DNA of 36,549 nucleotides from Ramlibacter sp. (GTDB taxonomy: Bacteria; Pseudomonadota; Gammaproteobacteria; Burkholderiales; Burkholderiaceae_C), in the NCBI RefSeq assembly GCF_028292805.1, contig NZ_JAQGLS010000138.1, forward strand, positions 1-36,549. Direction: 5' to 3'. The notes under the pieces were generated by a model. That model searched no databases, had not been told where the DNA came from, and saw nothing but the letters and a program-made list of their open reading frames with translations. Made by a program: the position numbers and the translations under genes. Positions 24,440 to 32,522 of this stretch are shown here, one piece after another (within the stretch, counting starts at the first letter, position 1; the number at the start of each line of letters is the position of its first letter).

Positions 24440-25040
24440 CCGCCGCACGTGGAATGAAAGTTGCGGCCGAATTCATGCGAGCGACGGTATGTACGCGTTG
24501 CGCAAGCGTTCTGCCGGAGACATGTCGCACAGGATATGGGTCAGCGCGATTGCTCATTACCCGGGTCATGGCAAGAATTCCATGCTGCGGTCATGCCTCC
24601 CGCCGCGTTCATCGTGCACGGCGCGATCCATTTGGCGCGTCCGACGCGGGTTGCGTCTTGCACACCCACACCGACCCCGGCGTTGCCGTAGCGGCGCAGC
24701 AAGGCGGCGTGCTGCCGCGCTTGCAGCACGTCATGCGCTTACCGGCGCACGGCCTTCCATGACTTCGAAGGCATTGCCCTTTCGACGGGCCGGACAGCCC
24801 GGCCGGTGCGCGATCTCGGTGCCAAGAACGTGCTGATTCTGCGCAACCACGGCCTCTTGACCATCGGGAGGACTGTCGCCCATGCCTTCAAGGAAATGTT
24901 CTTTCTCGAACGGGCTTGCCGGATCCAGGTGCGGGCGCTTGCCGGCAGCGGTCCACTCAGCGTCCGCCCGCGGCGGTCTGTGCGCACGCGTGCGCACAGT
25001 TCTGGCGCGATTCAGGCTGGCTGCAGGGGCGCGACTGGAA
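24440..25040 (+). pseudogene. class II aldolase/adducin family remnant
   Basis: A class II aldolase-like gene spread over three frames. Successive pieces are AVMPPAAFIVHGAIHLARP, then CVLHTHTDPGVAVAAQQGG with the metal-binding HTH, then AFHDFEGIALSTG, LGAKNVLILRNHGLLTIGRT and EMFFLERACRIQVRALAG. Sense appears to end with AQFWRDSGWLQGRDWNAV. The N-terminal part before 24580 is hard to follow. Intact members use Zn to cleave or decarboxylate small hydroxy acids. At least two frameshifts make it non-functional. Confidence 0.75.
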
Positions 25041-25044
25041 TGCG

Positions 25045-25194
25045 GTGGTGGTCCCCGCCGGCTTCACCGCATCGGGGCTGCCGGTGGGCTTGCAGATCAC
25101 CACCGGTCACGGCGAAGACTACAAGGCCATCAAGCTGGCCGAGGTGCTGGGCCGGCTCCTCGGGGCGAGTGAGCAGCGGCCCCCTGTAGGCTAG
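25045..25194 (+). pseudogene. amidase C-terminal fragment
   Basis: About 50 codons reading VVVPAGFTASGLPVGLQI, then HGEDYKAIKLAEVLGRLLG, to a TAG at 25192-25194. PAGF...GLPVGLQI is the hallmark of the C-terminus of amidase-signature enzymes. The fragment is in frame with the end of the aldolase remnant, suggesting a deletion that fused two genes. The catalytic Ser-Ser-Lys part is absent. Confidence 0.5.
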
Positions 25195-25205
25195 GGCGCA
25201 GGCGA

Positions 25206-26135
25206 TCACCTCGATGTTGCGGCGGGCCGGCGCGCGGCCGCCCGCAGCGCGGCCAGCAGGCCCTCGACCGCCGCCGAGTACACGGCGTCCCTGCGCCAGT
25301 ACATGGTGACGGCGCTCTGCGTATCGATCTTCAGTGGCAGCCGGCGCAGGACCTTGTGGCGCTCCGGCAATTCGATGGCGCGTTCCGACACGACCGCGAC
25401 CATGTCGCTGTCGGCCACCAGTGCGATGGTGGCGAGCACGGAGTTCGACTGCACGCTGTGGCGCGGGATGGCCACGCCTGCGGCAGTGAGCGATGTCTCG
25501 AGCAGCTCGCGCGACGGGATGTCGCGGGTCCACACCACCCAGCGCTGCGACAGCAGGTCATCCCAGCGCAGGTTGCGCCGCGCTGCCAGCGGGTGATTGG
25601 GGCGTACGGCGAAATGCATGCGCTCCTGGTACAAGGCCTCGCTGAGGATGTCGGCGTCCTGGTAGCGGGGAGATGCCCGGCCCACCGCCACGTCGAGCTC
25701 GCGTTGGAGCAGTTGCTGGTACAGGCGGTCCATCGGGGCCTCGAGCAGCTCGATATTTGCTTGTGGCATCGTGGTCAGCAGGTTCAGGACGGCCCGCGGC
25801 ACCACGCTGGCGACCGCCGCGCCGGAGGCCCCCACCACGGCGCGGCCGCTGCTGCCGCTGCGCAGGGCCCCCATCTCGTCGCGGGCACGGTCGAGTTCGT
25901 TGCCGATTCGCTCCGCGAATTGGATCAGCGTGCGGCCGTAGTCCGTGGGCCGCAGACCGCGGGCGTGCCGCTCGAACAGGGGCAGGCCGATGTCGGTCTC
26001 CAGCTCTTTCAGCCATTTCGACAGCGCCGGCTGCGTCATGTGCAGCTGCTCGGCCGAGCGGCTGATGTTCTGCGTGGCGGCGAGGCTCTGCAGCACTTGC
26101 AGCTGGCGCAGCCTGAGTCGATTGGTCCAGTCCAT
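25206..26135 (-). CDS. LysR family transcriptional regulator
   Basis: A 309-residue LysR-type regulator. The N-terminal helix-turn-helix (LQVLQSLAATQNISRSAEQL, then TQPALSKWLKELE; residues about 11-47) is intact, and the periplasmic-binding-like effector domain follows to the C-terminus. It is divergent from the operon Bug-aldehyde dehydrogenase-benzoylformate decarboxylase-mandelate dehydrogenase type genes, with a 103-base gap that holds an ATAC-N8-GTAT site. It therefore probably activates that operon in response to its substrate or an intermediate. It ends 11 bases from the amidase fragment on the other strand. Confidence 0.92.
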   Translation of the reverse strand: MDWTNRLRLRQLQVLQSLAATQNISRSAEQLHMTQPALSKWLKELETDIGLPLFERHARGLRPTDYGRTLIQFAERIGNELDRARDEMGALRSGSSGRAVVGASGAAVASVVPRAVLNLLTTMPQANIELLEAPMDRLYQQLLQRELDVAVGRASPRYQDADILSEALYQERMHFAVRPNHPLAARRNLRWDDLLSQRWVVWTRDIPSRELLETSLTAAGVAIPRHSVQSNSVLATIALVADSDMVAVVSERAIELPERHKVLRRLPLKIDTQSAVTMYWRRDAVYSAAVEGLLAALRAAARRPAATSR

Positions 26136-26145
26136 GAGATCAGAT

Positions 26146-26198
26146 ATACAGTTAAAGGTATGGATTAGACCAATTAGTCATTTCCCAGGGAATACCTT
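26146..26198. promoter_or_regulatory. candidate LysR binding region
   Basis: Three nested elements lie in the divergent gap. ATAC-N8-GTAT at 26146-26161 resembles the ATAC-N7-GTAT sites of BenM/CatM-type regulators. AAGGTAT (26155-26161) is mirrored by ATACCTT (26192-26198). Between them is the palindrome TTCCC-A-GGGAA (26182-26192). The arrangement suits a LysR tetramer bending the promoter of the 26239 operon. Confidence 0.5.
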
Positions 26199-26238
26199 GC
26201 GTGCCAATACTGGGGAACAAACTATCAGGAGACTGGCC

Positions 26239-27198
26239 ATGATCCGCAACGCCGTTCCCGCGCTGCTTCTTTTTGCCTGCGCGATGGGCGCCCACGCACA
26301 GGATCCTGTTTACCCCAGCAGGCCCATCAAGCTGATCGTCGGCTACACGCCTGGCGGCTCCAACGACGTGGTTGCACGAATCGTCGCCAAGCGGCTCCAG
26401 GAAAGCCTTGGCCAACCGGTCACTGTCGAAAACCGCCCCAGTACCGGCGCGATCGTGGGCGCCGTCGTGACCGCCAAGGCGCCGCCCGATGGATACACCC
26501 TGATGATCGGCGCGAGCGGTCCGATCGTGATCAATCCCGCGACCTACCAGAGCCTGCCGTATTCGCCGCAGAAAGACTTCATCCCGATCTCCCTGGTGGC
26601 CAACTTCCCGCTGATCGTTTCGGTGAAGGCGGACTCCGGGCTGCAAACCATCGCCGATCTGGTGAAGTACACCAGGGAGAACCCGAAGCTCGCCAACTAC
26701 GCGTCGAGCTCCTCCACCTTCCGGCTGGCGTCCGAACTGCTCAAGGAGCGCACTGGAATCGTCGCGGAGCACGTGCCGTATAAGGGCAGCGCCGACTCCA
26801 CGCAGGCGGTGGCCTCCGGCCAGATCACCTTCAGCATGCTCGATCCGGGCCCCGCTGCAGGTGCCATCAAGGGCAACCTGCTGCGCGGCATCGCCGTGAC
26901 GTCGGAACAGCGGATGGGCGCCTATGCCAATGTGCCTACGCTGAAGGAGCAGGGCGTCGATCTGCAGATCAAGTTCTGGATCGGCCTGTTCGCGCCGGCC
27001 GGCACCCCGGCCCCGATCATCAAGCTGCTGGAGCGCGAAACAGCCAAGGCAGTCGCCAATGCCGAAAGCGTCAAGAGCATGGAGCAGCTCGGACTCGAAC
27101 CTGCTTCCAGTTCGTCGGAAGCTTTTGCCCAGCAGATCGGCCGCGAGATCCAGTCCTGGACGGCTCTCGCAAAACAGAAAAACATCAAATCTGAGTGA
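26239..27198 (+). CDS. Bug family TTT substrate-binding protein
   Basis: A 319-residue periplasmic binding protein with a signal peptide (MIRNAVPALLLFACAMGAHA) and family blocks YPSRPIKLIVGYTPGGSNDV and APPDGYTLMIGASG. It is first in the LysR-linked operon, and its stop is two bases from the ATG of the aldehyde dehydrogenase. From the context it may deliver an aromatic 2-hydroxy acid such as mandelate, an inference not testable from sequence. AGGAG lies 7 bases before the ATG at 26239; in-frame codons further upstream overlap the divergent LysR gene and are ignored. Confidence 0.93.
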   Translation: MIRNAVPALLLFACAMGAHAQDPVYPSRPIKLIVGYTPGGSNDVVARIVAKRLQESLGQPVTVENRPSTGAIVGAVVTAKAPPDGYTLMIGASGPIVINPATYQSLPYSPQKDFIPISLVANFPLIVSVKADSGLQTIADLVKYTRENPKLANYASSSSTFRLASELLKERTGIVAEHVPYKGSADSTQAVASGQITFSMLDPGPAAGAIKGNLLRGIAVTSEQRMGAYANVPTLKEQGVDLQIKFWIGLFAPAGTPAPIIKLLERETAKAVANAESVKSMEQLGLEPASSSSEAFAQQIGREIQSWTALAKQKNIKSE

Positions 27199-27200
27199 CC

Positions 27201-28655
27201 ATGCAAAGCAATCCGGCAGCGTCCTATCGCGCGCCGCGTCTCTACATCGGGGGCGAATGGCGCACCGGGTCGGCTCAGACGAGCAACCCGATCATCAACC
27301 CCGCCACCGAGGAGGTGATGGCCGAACTGCGGCATGCATCCGCGCAGGACCTCGAGGCGGCACTCGTTGCCGTCGAACAAGGGTTCGCGGTCTGGCGCAA
27401 GACGCCCGCAGCCGAACGGCAGCGAATCCTGTTGCGCGGAATGGAGATCCTGCGGTCGCGCCGCGAGGAAGTCGCGTACTGCCTCACGCTGGAGCAGGGC
27501 AAGCCGCTCGCGCAGGCCCGCTCGGAAGTGGACGTCGCGGCCGGCATGGTGCAGTGGTACGCGGAGCAGGCTCGCCGCGCCTATGGGCGGATCCTGCCTG
27601 GACCGGCTGAGGACACCGACTACGAGGTGCGCAAGGAGCCGGTCGGGCCCTGCCTGCTGCTGTCCCCCTGGAACGTTCCTCTGATCCTGGCGGCACGCAA
27701 GATCGGCGGGGCGCTGGCCGCCGGCTGCTCCTGCATCATCAAGCCGCCCGAAGAAACCCCGGCTGCCGTGGCCAAGATGGTCGAGTGCTTCATCGAGGCC
27801 GGCGTGCCCCCGGGTGTCATCAACCTGGTGTTCGGAATTCCGCAGGCGATCTCCGAGCAGCTGATCGCATCGGACATCATCCGCAAGGTTTCGTTCACCG
27901 GCTCGGTCGGTGTCGGCCAGCAGCTTGCGCGGCTTGCCGCCGGCGGGCTGAAACGTATGACGCTGGAGCTCGGCGGCCATTCGCCCGTGATCGTTTTCGA
28001 CGACGTGGACGTCGATGCGTGCGTGCGGCAGCTCGTCGCTGCGAAGTTCCGCAATGCGGGCCAGCTTTGTCATGCGCCGACCCGGTTCTTCGTGCAGAAA
28101 GCAGTCTATGGCCGCTTCGTTGATCGATTCGCCCAAGCCGCGGCGAAGCTGCAGGTGGGCGACGGACTGGACGAGCGCACCGAGATGGGCCCGCTGGCCA
28201 ACGCGCGCCGTGTCAGTGCCATCAGTGAACTCGTCGAGGCGACTAAAGCCAAGGCGACCTTGGTCGCGGGAGGTTCCCGTGTCCTGGAGCGTGGCTATTT
28301 CTTCTCGCCCACGGTTTTTGCCGATGTGGAGCTCGATGCGCGCGCGATGCGCGACGAGCCGTTCGGCCCGATCGCCTTGATTCGCTCCTTCGACATGCCG
28401 GCCGAAGCTTTGCAGATGGCGAACGCCACGCGCTTCGGACTGGGCTCCTACGTGTTCACGGACTCGGCTCGCCTGCAGCGCCAGATGGTCGACGGACTGC
28501 GCGTGGGTAGCGTAGCGATCAACAGCACCATCGCCACCGTGGCCGAGGCGCCGTTCGGTGGCGTCGGGGACAGTGGCTACGGCTACGAAAGCGGTGAAGA
28601 AGGGCTGGAAGGTTACCTGCACACAAAGTTCGTCCACCGTACCCAAGCCGTATGA
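27201..28655 (+). CDS. aldehyde dehydrogenase (benzaldehyde or semialdehyde type)
   Basis: A 484-residue NAD(P)-dependent aldehyde dehydrogenase. Catalytic Cys290 (NAGQLC) and Glu256 (LELGG) are present with standard 34-residue spacing, together with SPWNVPL, FTGSVGVG and the C-terminal PFGGVGDSGYG. Sequence alone is closest in feel to the succinate-semialdehyde/ALDH superfamily (TLEQGKPL). In this operon, before benzoylformate decarboxylase, oxidation of an aromatic aldehyde such as benzaldehyde to the acid is the best guess (the MdlD role). The ATG at 27201 follows the Bug stop by two bases; a GTG at 27195 would add two residues. Its end overlaps the next gene as ATGA. Confidence 0.92.
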   Translation: MQSNPAASYRAPRLYIGGEWRTGSAQTSNPIINPATEEVMAELRHASAQDLEAALVAVEQGFAVWRKTPAAERQRILLRGMEILRSRREEVAYCLTLEQGKPLAQARSEVDVAAGMVQWYAEQARRAYGRILPGPAEDTDYEVRKEPVGPCLLLSPWNVPLILAARKIGGALAAGCSCIIKPPEETPAAVAKMVECFIEAGVPPGVINLVFGIPQAISEQLIASDIIRKVSFTGSVGVGQQLARLAAGGLKRMTLELGGHSPVIVFDDVDVDACVRQLVAAKFRNAGQLCHAPTRFFVQKAVYGRFVDRFAQAAAKLQVGDGLDERTEMGPLANARRVSAISELVEATKAKATLVAGGSRVLERGYFFSPTVFADVELDARAMRDEPFGPIALIRSFDMPAEALQMANATRFGLGSYVFTDSARLQRQMVDGLRVGSVAINSTIATVAEAPFGGVGDSGYGYESGEEGLEGYLHTKFVHRTQAV

Positions 28656-30268
28656 ACCTGTCCGACATTCTGCTGCCGGCCTCCGCCGACGCTGCACGCC
28701 AATCCACCGTCCGCGACGCCGTCTTCGACGTAATGCGTGCGTTCGGGGCCACCACGATCTTCGGCAATCCCGGGTCCACGGAACTGCCGATGTTCCGGGA
28801 TTTCCCTGCGGACTTCCAGTACGTGCTGGGACTGCAGGAAGCCGTCGTTGTCGGCATGGCCGACGGCTACGCGCAGGTGAGCGGCAAGGTCGCCTTCCTC
28901 AACCTGCATTCGGCGGCCGGCGTGGGCAACGCCATGGGAAACCTGCACACCGCATTCAAGAACCGCTCGCCGCTGGTGATCATCGCCGGGCAGCAGGCGC
29001 GGTCCATCCTGCCGTTCGATCCCTACCTCGCATCCGAAGAGGCCACCGAGCTGCCAAAGCCGTACGTCAAGTGGAGCATCGAGCCGGGCCGTGCCGAAGA
29101 CGTGCCGCAGGCTATCGCCACGGCCTGCTACCGGGCGCTGCAGGCGCCTTGCGGGCCGGTGCTGGTGTCGGTCCCCTCGGATGACTGGGATCGCTTTGCA
29201 AGCCGGCCCGCTCAGCGCACGGTCAGCCGCAGCAACAGGCCCGACCCGACCGTGCTGGCCGAAGTGGCCGCCGCACTCGACGCCTGCGAGCGACCGGCAT
29301 TCGTCGTCGGCGCCGAGGTAGACCGCGACGGCGCGTGGGACGACATGGTCGGGCTGGCCGAAGCCCATGGGGCAGCGGTGTTCAACGCGCCGATGTCGGC
29401 GCGCGCGGGTTTTCCGGAGGACCACCCGCAGTTCATGGGTTTCCTGCCGGCGGTCCGTGCGCAGATCGTGCAGAAGCTTGCCGGCTACGACCTCGTGTTC
29501 GTCATCGGGGCCCCGCTCTTCACCTATCACGTGGAAGGCGAAGGCCCGCACGTGCCGCCGCAGGCGTCCGTGTACCACCTGACGGAAGACGCGAACGCCG
29601 CCGCCCGTGCACCATTGGGCGTGGCGGTGGTCGGAGGACTCGGCCTGTCATTGCGCGACCTGCTCGCCACGTCGCAGCCGCCACGAAGGACGCTGCCTGC
29701 CCTGCGCCCCCCTGTGCCGCTGGCCGAAGCGAGCGACCCCATGACCCAGGCTTACGTGCTGCAGACACTGGCCGGACTGCGAGGCCCCGACGACATCGTC
29801 GTCGAGGAAGCGCCGACGGCACGGATCCACATGCAAGCCTACCTGCCGATGGTCCGGCCGAGGTCGTTCTTCACGATGGCCAGTGGCGGGCTCGGGTACG
29901 GCATGCCGGCCGCGGCAGGTATCGCGATGGCGCTGCCTGGTCGCAAGGTCATCGGGCTCATCGGGGACGGATCGAGCATGTACGCGATCCAGACCTTGTG
30001 GACGGCGGTGCAGTTCAACCTGAACGTCACCTACCTGGTGCTGAACAACCGCAAGTACGGGGCGATGAAGCGCTTTGGCGGTGTGCTCGGCTTTCCGGCC
30101 GGTGCGCACCTGCCCGGCACCGACTTGCCCGGATTGGACTTTGTCGCCCTCGCGCAAGGGCATGGCTGTCCCGCCGAGCGGGTCGACCAGCCGGGAGACC
30201 TCGCCGCCGCCCTTGCCGATGCGCTGGGCCATGCGGGCCCGAGGCTGGTGGAGGTGATCGTCGCTTGA
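28652..30268 (+). CDS. mdlC: benzoylformate decarboxylase (ThDP enzyme)
   Basis: A 538-residue ThDP decarboxylase converting benzoylformate to benzaldehyde and CO2, cytosolic. The residues that mark benzoylformate decarboxylase are all present: Ser42 (FGNPGSTELP), Glu63 (GLQEAVVVGMADGYAQ), His86 (LHSAAGVGNAMGN) and His293 (GAPLFTYHVEG), matching Ser26, Glu47, His70 and His281 of the Pseudomonas enzyme. The ThDP motif is GDGSSMYAIQTLW to VLNN. Its ATG overlaps the preceding aldehyde dehydrogenase stop (ATGA) and the mandelate-type dehydrogenase follows after 9 bases, so all three are one operon. Activity on substituted benzoylformates is equally possible. Confidence 0.88.
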   Translation: MNLSDILLPASADAARQSTVRDAVFDVMRAFGATTIFGNPGSTELPMFRDFPADFQYVLGLQEAVVVGMADGYAQVSGKVAFLNLHSAAGVGNAMGNLHTAFKNRSPLVIIAGQQARSILPFDPYLASEEATELPKPYVKWSIEPGRAEDVPQAIATACYRALQAPCGPVLVSVPSDDWDRFASRPAQRTVSRSNRPDPTVLAEVAAALDACERPAFVVGAEVDRDGAWDDMVGLAEAHGAAVFNAPMSARAGFPEDHPQFMGFLPAVRAQIVQKLAGYDLVFVIGAPLFTYHVEGEGPHVPPQASVYHLTEDANAAARAPLGVAVVGGLGLSLRDLLATSQPPRRTLPALRPPVPLAEASDPMTQAYVLQTLAGLRGPDDIVVEEAPTARIHMQAYLPMVRPRSFFTMASGGLGYGMPAAAGIAMALPGRKVIGLIGDGSSMYAIQTLWTAVQFNLNVTYLVLNNRKYGAMKRFGGVLGFPAGAHLPGTDLPGLDFVALAQGHGCPAERVDQPGDLAAALADALGHAGPRLVEVIVA

Positions 30269-30277
30269 GGTTGCCCC

Positions 30278-31417
30278 GTGATCTTCGCGCTGGATGATTT
30301 CGAGGCAGTGGCGCGCAAGCGCCTGCCTCGCTGCCTCTACGGGTTCGCCGCGAACGGCTCGGAGCGAGGGGCCTCGGTCCACGCCAATGCGCAGGCGTAC
30401 CAGCGCTGGGGGTTCATGCCACAAACCCTCGTTGACGTTTCGAACATTCGGCAGGACTGTTCGTTGTTCGGCAGGCGCTACGCATCACCCGTCGGCGTCG
30501 CGCCCATGGGTGGCTGCGCGCTGTTTGCCCATCGCGCGGACGAGGCGCTGGCAGCCGCTGCCCACGCACAGCGGGTTCCGTTCGTGCTCAGCGCCGCGTC
30601 GAGTACACCGCTGGAGCGCGTGCTGGAGGTGGCGCCGGCGACCTGGTACCAAGGCTACATGCCAGGCGAAGAAGGACCCATCACCTCACTGCTGGCGCGC
30701 CTGAAGGCCGCGAAGGTGGAAGTCCTGGTGCTGACGGTCGATGTGCCGGTCGCGTCGAACCGCGATCGCGATCGAAGGCTGGGGTTTTCGGTGCCGCTGC
30801 GGCCGACGCTGCGCCTGGCCATTGACGGCCTGATGCATCCGCGCTGGCTGGCGGGCACCTTCGTGCGGACCCTCCTGGCCGACGGCGTGCCGCTGCTGCC
30901 GAACTTTTCGGCAGAAGGTCCGGCGCGCCCGATCATCGCCGCGCCGTCGCCAGTGGCGCGGCAGCACCGCGACCGGTTCACCTGGGATCACGTGCGGCTG
31001 GCCCGCAGGCTCTGGCACGGCAGGCTGGTGCTGAAGGGGGTCCTGTCGCCGGCAGACGTTGGCCGGGCTGCTGAAGCGGGCGCTGACGCCGTCATCCTCT
31101 CCAACCACGGCGGGCGGCAACTCGATGGCGCGGTGGCGCCGCTCGACGTGTTGCCGCAAGCGGTCGAAGCGGCCGGCGCCATGCCGGTCTGCATCGACGG
31201 AGGCGTGCGGCGCGGAACCGACGTGCTCAAGGCGCTGGCGCTGGGCGCGCGGATGGTCTTTGTCGGCCGTCCGATGCTCTATGCGGCTTCGGTGGCTGGC
31301 CAGCGCGGCGTCGAGGCTGCCATCCAGATCCTGCGCGCCGAGATCGCGACGAGCCTGGCACTGCTCGGATGCGTGAGCGCCGACAGGCTCTGCCGCGATC
31401 ACCTGCGGGCGCTTTGA
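30278..31417 (+). CDS. mdlB: FMN-dependent 2-hydroxy acid dehydrogenase, mandelate type
   Basis: A 379-residue flavoprotein of the glycolate oxidase/lactate dehydrogenase family. The active site is complete: Tyr in YGFAANGSE, the WYQGY segment, Lys in LVLKGVL, His277 and Arg280 in SNHGGRQLDG, and the phosphate-binding DGGVRRGTDVLKALALG. With benzoylformate decarboxylase and an aldehyde dehydrogenase in the same operon, (S)-mandelate dehydrogenase (mandelate to benzoylformate, membrane-associated, passing electrons to quinone) is the likely role; L-lactate dehydrogenase is less likely. The start is a GTG at 30278 with GAGG upstream. It is the last gene of the LysR-linked operon. Confidence 0.82.
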   Translation: MIFALDDFEAVARKRLPRCLYGFAANGSERGASVHANAQAYQRWGFMPQTLVDVSNIRQDCSLFGRRYASPVGVAPMGGCALFAHRADEALAAAAHAQRVPFVLSAASSTPLERVLEVAPATWYQGYMPGEEGPITSLLARLKAAKVEVLVLTVDVPVASNRDRDRRLGFSVPLRPTLRLAIDGLMHPRWLAGTFVRTLLADGVPLLPNFSAEGPARPIIAAPSPVARQHRDRFTWDHVRLARRLWHGRLVLKGVLSPADVGRAAEAGADAVILSNHGGRQLDGAVAPLDVLPQAVEAAGAMPVCIDGGVRRGTDVLKALALGARMVFVGRPMLYAASVAGQRGVEAAIQILRAEIATSLALLGCVSADRLCRDHLRAL

Positions 31418-31493
31418 GCCGTGCGCGGCAGCGATGCAACTCCTTCACGCCCTTGGGCAGCAGAGTGTCATCGGGCGCTTGCAGGCGAATGGT

Positions 31494-31985
31494 TCAAGGG
31501 TTGACGGTGATTCCCGGCTTGGTCGCGTTGACGCTGAAGGCGGGCATCTGGAGCCGGTTGGCCAGCGGGCGGACGGTCTCCCACTGCGTGCCGGTCATCG
31601 GGCTGGCGACGCCCAAGTCGCCTTCACTGGCGAACTTGCGAAACCGCAGCACGGCTTGCCCTGGGTCGGTGGACGAGCCCTGCACGTCGAGTGTGGCGAC
31701 GCCCTCGTTGTTGAACGCAAGGTGAATGTTGCCGAACGTCGCTTGCACGCAGTCGGCGAGCTCATGCACCGACTGCGGGTCGGAGACGTCGCACTGCCGT
31801 CGTGCCACGTGCAGGCCATCCTCAGCAAGCGGGTTGCGAAGGTGTCCAGTCGAGCCTGCGGGATGTCGGCAAGCACCACGTTCACGCCCTTGCGGGAAAA
31901 AAAGTTCGGCGGTGGCGGCGGCAATGGCGGAAGCGGCCCCGGTCACGATGGCTGTCTTGCCAGCCCGGTTGGTGGTTATGGCTTT
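31494..31985 (-). pseudogene. short-chain dehydrogenase remnant
   Basis: A second decayed SDR. Minus-strand sense begins NRAGKTAIVTGAASAIAAAT, shifts frame to FFSRKGVNVVLADIPQARLD then TFATRLL, and shifts back to CDVSDPQSVHELADCVQATF then GNIHLAFNNEGVAT. The dinucleotide motif has lost its last two glycines (TGAASAIA in place of TGAASGIG) and NNAG reads NNEG. The catalytic Tyr-Lys region cannot be found. It is joined directly behind the tannase-like remnant. Confidence 0.72.
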
Positions 31986-31989
31986 TAAG

Positions 31990-32486
31990 CTCCGGAATGT
32001 TGTTGATGCTGTTGTCGTGGCCGGCATCCTGCTAGAGATTGGCCCAGCCGCCCGCCAGCGGTGTCGTGCCCGTTCCGTTTACGCTCAAGGCATCGCCGAG
32101 GCTGCCGTTCGAATCGCCGTCGCCACTGAAGACGAGGCGGCCGTTCCATGCCTGGCCCATGGGCAGGCGGAGATGAAACTTGATCGCGTCGGGGCTGGCC
32201 GTCGGTGCCGGTGCGCTCGTCGATGGCGCCAATCACTTCGCAATGCTCCGGCAGGGCTGGGACTGCGCCGGTCGCCGCCGTCGCCCGCCGGACACCGGCG
32301 CTGACGACTTTGTGGTCGCACTGACGCTCCGAGGGCCTTGCAAGGCTGCGCGGTGCCGAAGGTTCTCGCCGCTGCAGGCGGCGTGGCGCGCCGGCCGACA
32401 TCGCTGCTGGTGGCGAAGCCGGCGAGCGCCACCGCAGCGCCAAGGGCGAGCTGCTGGATTGATGCATGTGAGTCTTGCCCCGGCAC
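31990..32486 (-). pseudogene. tannase/feruloyl esterase family N-terminal remnant
   Basis: Minus-strand remnant starting with a signal-like segment (SIQQLALGAAVALAGFATSS). It continues in other frames as RRATAATGAVPALPEHCEVI, GAIDERTG, then AIKFHLRLPMGQAWNGRLVF, SGDGDSNGSLGDALSVNGTG, then a TAG and QDAGHDNS. PEHCxVxGxIDERTG...WNGR and the GxGxxxG and DAGH segments are typical of tannase and feruloyl esterase family proteins, which hydrolyse aromatic esters. At least two frameshifts and a premature stop; it is cut where the SDR remnant begins. It follows the Bug gene by 36 bases. Confidence 0.68.
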
Positions 32487-32522
32487 GCCGCGTCGCCGGC
32501 GGAGTGCAGCGTGCTTCGCGCC

